Assembly: GCA_037074705.1 (NCBI GenBank)
Contig: CM073590.1
Coordinates: 9,184,001-9,248,000, forward strand
Direction of reading: 5' to 3'
Source of the DNA: Zhengitettix transpicula
Lineage: Eukaryota > Arthropoda > Insecta > Orthoptera > Tetrigidae
Length of the DNA stretch: 64,000 nucleotides
How positions within the stretch are numbered: position 1 is the stretch's first letter; the number at the start of each line of letters is the position of its first letter. This document shows, piece by piece, positions 60,781 through 64,000 of this stretch. The translations under genes and the position numbers were made by a program. The notes under the pieces were generated by a model. The model did no database searches, was not told the DNA's origin, and was given only the letters and a program-made list of their open reading frames with translations.

Positions 60781-61372
60781 TTGTGAAGTTTTCCTCCATG
60801 TCTTCTTTAACTCACAACTTCAACTGTTTGCATCAGATTTCTCCTTATCAACTTAGTTCCTTGAATCACTTTTGTCGGATCAGGTTCAACTGACTCAATA
60901 CTTTCTATGAATCTCCCTTGAAGGCGCGGAGAAGCGAAGGCCACTCGACAAACCCCTATTTCTTTGGGTTTGTGTCCAATCTGAGTTTAACATTCCGACA
61001 TCCAAATTCAATTTGGGGTTATACGAAGTGTCACCACGTGCATATTTTTCTCCACACCGACCTTGGCAATATCAATATTCATTGTTAACTCACGTTTCGT
61101 ACCCCGGTCAGTTCAAGTAAGTTAGTTGGGGAAGACTTTGCGCCCGGTATGAATAAAGTAATTAGTAAATACATAAAAGTACCCTTTCAAGATTTATCCT
61201 AATTATATTATCAAAACTTAGATTACCCTATGGCTACAATGTAATAGAGGATCATTGTCATTCGCCTACCGGAATCTCTTAACATTTCTATAAAAAAATC
61301 ATTGAATAAAAATGAAAGTACGAAATATATATTTCCCGTTAGGGGCTGTTTGTTGTGGTTACTTCCGTATAA
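60781..61372. other. Intronic DNA, nothing recognised
   Basis: Mixed composition upstream of the MITE-like element. It could include more of the jockey-like copy, but no motif was seen. Confidence 0.45.
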
Positions 61373-61832
61373 TAAAGAGTGTCCCGTTGAAACCACCCAC
61401 GTTTCAGAGGCCCAGGAAGAAAAAACTACGGTAGACATAATAGCAAAATTGCACCATATTCTGGAGCATCTCAAAGAATTTATGTAATAATTATCAGTAC
61501 AGTTCTACATTTGTAGCACAAAGAATATCGAGTCAGTATTCAATTGTGTGCCATGTTCTTCGTAACAATACGCTGTTGCATATCAGTAGCAAATTGTTGT
61601 GGGTATGGTTTGTCGTTCGGCATCACAACGTGTAGTAAGCACACAGCGACTCAGTTTGTATGCTTACAAGGTGCAAATTCTGCAACACCTGATGTTGAAA
61701 TGCTTCACATGTAAAAGTGTACTAATAATTATTACATAAATTATTTGAGATGCTCTAGCATAGGGTTCAATTTCATTGTCATACCTACTGGACTTTCTTT
61801 TCTTTGAAATGTGGTTTGAACGGGACACCCTG
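61373..61832. mobile_element. MITE-like element with terminal inverted repeats, 125 bp upstream of an exon
   Basis: GTGTCCCGTTGAAACCAC (61,379) and GTGGTTTGAACGGGACACC (61,809) are inverted termini. Homology continues inward to GAGCATCTCAAA and TTATGTAATAATTAT, giving arms of about 125 bp. The internal sequence has no transposase. Confidence 0.82.
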
Positions 61833-61842
61833 AATAATAGGA

Positions 61843-61908
61843 AGTGGTGATACGGAAGGGAGTTGACTAGGGTTATGGTTTAAGACAATCGCCTAGTGTG
61901 ATGTAGAG
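61843..61908 (-). mobile_element. Family A retroposon, decayed fragment close to an exon
   Basis: GATACGGAAGGG..., CTAGGGTTATGGTTTAAG and CGCCTAGTGT align in order with minus-oriented family A copies (for example 1,316-1,385). It ends about 50 bp upstream of the Dscam-like exon acceptor. Confidence 0.5.
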
Positions 61909-61957
61909 CGTTTTGTAATTTGAGATGACAGCAAGAGGTACCCTTCTTTGGTTGCAG

Positions 61958-62406
61958 GTGGTATTTGCTGAATCAAGGTCCTGAGCCCGTGCCGGTACTG
62001 CCGGGGCCGCGGACTCGTATCTTGGGGCCGGTGTTGGTGGTGGAGGCGGCCGTGCCAGAGGACGCTGGCGTGTATCGCTGTGTGTCTGGGAACGCTGGTG
62101 GAGAGGCGAGTGCCGACCTGCGGCTCACCGTGACTGTGCCACTGCGCATAGAAGTGCAGCCACCTCGCCTCAGCGTGCACCTTGGCGGCCGCGCAGAGTT
62201 CCGCTGCGTTGATGCCAGCAGCTCCTCGCAGCAGCTCAGCGTCACCTGGTACAAGGACGCCCGTCCACTGCCAGGGCCCTCCAGACCTGTGGGGGAAGTG
62301 CTGGTCGTGCCCTCGGTGGGGCGCGAAGACCGCGGCATGTACCAGTGTGTCGTTAGGAGAGCCGAAGGAGAAACTGCACAGGCGGCGGCGGAACTACAGT
62401 TGGGCG
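61958..62406 (+). CDS. Dscam2: Dscam-family receptor, exon encoding the second half of one Ig domain plus one full Ig domain
   Basis: This 449-nt exon has an acceptor at TTGGTTGCAG and a perfect GTAAGT donor. The first G completes the arginine codon of the upstream exon; 149 codons follow and one base is left over. It opens with WYLLNQGPEPVPVLPGPRTR and completes the first Ig domain with the F-strand motif EDAGVYRC. A linker LTVTVPL leads to a second Ig domain with B-strand AEFRC, C-strand VTWYKD and F-strand EDRGMYQC, ending AELQLG. GPVLVVEA, AGGEASADLRLTV and CVVRRAEGETAQ are typical of Dscam2/Dscam4-type proteins, where these are early Ig repeats (Ig3-Ig4 by position relative to Dscam1). 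The exon is far more GC-rich (CpG-containing) than its surroundings. The paralogue assignment needs the rest of the gene. Confidence 0.93.
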
Positions 62407-62789
62407 GTAAGTAAGCATAATTAAAATTAATTCTTCAATTCTGTAACACCGGTAATGAGCGCATTAGATATTTTTATGACACAGCGCATGTAACAGAAAT
62501 TCGATAATGAAGTATCTGTATCTGTTAATATAAGGGCTGTATAACTCATCATTTTATGAGCGAGATAAAAATAAACTGTCGGATTGATATATTTTTCTGG
62601 CATGTAACTCAGGCAATGGATTTTTAATTTTATTCAAAATTATTTTTATCATACTAAATATTTTTTGAAACCTACTAATCGAAAGTCTTGACACTTAACA
62701 CAATCTAATTAATACAGAAATTCAAAATTATTAAATAAATTTTTATCAGATAAATTAATTATTAAGATGTTATATTTTTCAACTACAAT

Positions 62790-62840
62790 TATGTTCACCT
62801 GATGTAAATTCCAAAGTATGGACGAAACACAATATTCTTC
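62790..62840 (+). ncRNA. Hammerhead-ribozyme-like motif, decayed
   Basis: CUGAUGU (62,799-62,805), UUCC...GGA hairpin, GAAACAC (62,824). Two core positions are changed. Confidence 0.22.
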
Positions 62841-62945
62841 TATTTGAATTAACTTCAATGTCAATTTAACCAACGAAAAAATATAAATGAAGAAAATTGA
62901 CCATAAGCCGATATTTATTTATAAAACATTAAAAGTTACAATAAT

Positions 62946-62998
62946 CTAAAATACAGAACGTTTCATCCTTTAGTTGACGGACTACTTCAGACGTATAT
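62946..62998 (-). ncRNA. Hammerhead-ribozyme-like motif in a foldback arm
   Basis: The minus strand has CUGAAGUA, GUCC...GGAU hairpin, GAAACGU, U, CUGUAU. There is one inserted base in the core. Confidence 0.32.
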
Positions 62999-63157
62999 TA
63001 TGCAATATTTAAAATAATCTGTAAATTAGGATGAAACTATTTTATAAAAAAAAATTGGACATTCATCGACTTCATTTCTACCATGGAAATTGATGGAGTG
63101 TGTAAATTTTCCTGTTAAATTTTTTTATCCTAATTTACAGGATATTTTAATTGTTTT

Positions 63158-63215
63158 AAAATACACATGACTAATTCCCTAAACTAAGGGATGAAACGTT
63201 ATGTGTTTTAGCTTA
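63158..63215 (+). ncRNA. Hammerhead-ribozyme-like motif with strong stem I
   Basis: ACACAU before the core pairs perfectly with AUGUGU after GAAACGUU (63,193-63,200), extended by AAAA/UUUU. Stem II UUCCC/GGGAU is clear. The core reads AUGACUAA rather than CUGANGA. Confidence 0.33.
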
Positions 63216-63763
63216 TTATAAATTTTAAAGTTTTATAAATAAATACTGGCTTCTGGCAAGTCATCAAAAAATAATTGTATACTTCTCATCCGTTCATGGA
63301 CTCCATGTTTCTTACAGAAATTATTTCCTATTGCGTTTATTTTCATTTTAGGTGTATATTATCGTCCTCAACATGATTGTTTCTGAATCCGATTTTACCA
63401 AAGATATTTCCACATAATCACTTAGTCCATTTTGTGCCTAGATCCACTCTGCATGAATCGTAACATTTAGGTGAAATATTATTCAGTCACACCTATAGGT
63501 GAGCCCTGGGCTAAGGGACCCTGAGACACTGGCTTGCGTTCCCACCCTCTTTAAGTCGCGCCTTCTCCTTAACCTCGGCATCCTCTATAATATGCTGAGG
63601 CCAGTAACCCCAAGTAAAATAATATATAGGATACCAATTCAAGTTGAACTCAGGCTAAGGTAGTTGTGAATAAAAAGGGAAAGAAACTAAGGAAGTGTCA
63701 GTTTAAGAAATCACACAAGGGGTTCCATTAAATAGTAAAGACTGAATTAATTAAGGTATGTAA

Positions 63764-63840
63764 AAATGTCGACCGGATCGGAAATCGAACCCGAGGACCT
63801 CCCGAATACCGGGCGGCTGCTCTCACCACTGTCGACCTTT
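63764..63840 (-). mobile_element. tRNA-like SINE unit (family D), minus strand
   Basis: The minus strand reads GGTCGACAGTGGTGAGAGCA, then GGTTCGATTTCCGATCCGGT and CGACATTT, the same structure as the 53.75-kb copy. Confidence 0.62.
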
Positions 63841-63875
63841 AGACCTCATGCGGTTCTCCTACGGGATTGAGGAAT

Positions 63876-63982
63876 GTCGGACCGGATCTGAAGTCGATAG
63901 GGTTTATCAAAGTGATCAGCGTATTCGCCCAGTAAGCGGGATGTCTCGGGTTTGATTCCAGATCGACATTTTTCCATCCACA
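63876..63982 (+). mobile_element. tRNA-like SINE unit (family D), plus strand
   Basis: It contains AAGTGATCAGCGTATTCGCC, GGGTTTGATTCCAGATCGAC and the tail ATTTTTCCATCCA. It lies 40 bp from an opposite-strand copy, making a head-to-head pair at the window end. Confidence 0.6.
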
Positions 63983-64000
63983 TAACTTCCATTCATAAGC

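Larger units (their letters stand above)
39238..61957 (+). other. 22.7-kb intron of the Dscam-like gene
   Basis: The intron is bounded by the GTAAAT donor after the 39.1-kb exon and the TTGGTTGCAG acceptor before the 62.0-kb exon. The exons join in frame across a split AG|G codon. It holds LTR-like and SINE-like repeats, foldback elements, a P-element relic and a jockey-like fragment, listed separately. I looked for further short exons with a C...P.Y(R) ending and a donor, which would be alternative copies of the first exon, and found none. Confidence 0.85.
62895..63270. mobile_element. Foldback element with facing hammerhead-like motifs
   Basis: The left arm (62,905-63,040: ATATTTATTTATAAAACATT, GAACGTTTCATCC, CTGTAAATTAGGAT) is the inverse of the right arm (63,122-63,262: ATCCTAATTTACAG, GGATGAAACGTT, TTTTATAAATAAATACTGGC). 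The loop is about 80 bp. Confidence 0.85.
62407..64000 (+). other. Start of the next intron of the Dscam-like gene
   Basis: The intron begins with a perfect GTAAGT donor. No following Ig exon is visible to the window end. It contains one foldback element (62.90-63.26 kb) and two tRNA-like SINE units near its end; the rest is AT-rich with nothing recognised. Confidence 0.8.

Noticed and set aside
61973..62338. Open frames of 95-121 codons on the minus strand across the second Ig exon
   Set aside because: Shadows of a GC-rich coding exon; the + frame has clear Ig motifs and splice sites.
1..64000. CRISPR arrays, bacterial operons, riboswitches, rRNA
   Set aside because: The window is insect nuclear DNA; no regularly spaced short repeats with unique spacers or rRNA-like sequence were seen.

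Overview
This window is a stretch of an insect chromosome. It is AT-rich, has very little coding sequence and is crowded with old transposon debris. The two clear exons encode immunoglobulin (Ig) domains of a Dscam-family cell-adhesion receptor. Large introns, a mariner relic, P-element/THAP9 and jockey-like fragments and tRNA-derived SINEs all fit an arthropod. The large intron-rich genome suggests a polyneopteran such as a cockroach, termite or stick insect, but that placement is inference.

Layout on the + strand: 1-39,119 is intergenic or, more likely, one very long intron. Exon 39,120-39,237 encodes the first half of an Ig domain. An intron of 22.7 kb (39,238-61,957) follows. Exon 61,958-62,406 encodes the second half of that Ig domain plus one complete Ig domain, and a further intron runs to the window end. 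The two exons join in frame through a split arginine codon (AG|G). The first exon sits where the hypervariable exon 6 cluster of arthropod Dscam1 lies, yet only one copy is visible here. The protein sequence reads more like the Dscam2-type paralogues.

The rest is mobile DNA: a complete-length but dead mariner (10,353-11,617); a retroposed family of about 526 bp with a 5' hairpin, poly-A tail and target-site duplications (family A, six copies or fragments); an LTR-like family (family B, seven copies or fragments); four kinds of non-LTR reverse-transcriptase remnant (5.9-6.6 kb, 31.6-31.9 kb, 33.2-34.9 kb, 60.0-60.8 kb); a P-element-like transposase relic (58.6-59.4 kb); tRNA-derived SINEs; and a tandem array with a period near 300 bp (35.9-37.7 kb).

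The most interesting signal is a recurrent RNA-like motif, CUGANGA, then a 9-24 nt variable hairpin-like insert, then GAAACGU followed by H (U, C or A). It occurs about 18 times on both strands. Several copies face each other in the arms of foldback (palindromic) elements. It closely resembles the minimal hammerhead ribozymes that lack a normal stem III and are known from Penelope-like retroelements. A network of such elements inside the introns of a neuronal receptor gene is the best candidate for an undescribed system here. I could not run folding or homology searches, so all activity statements are inference.
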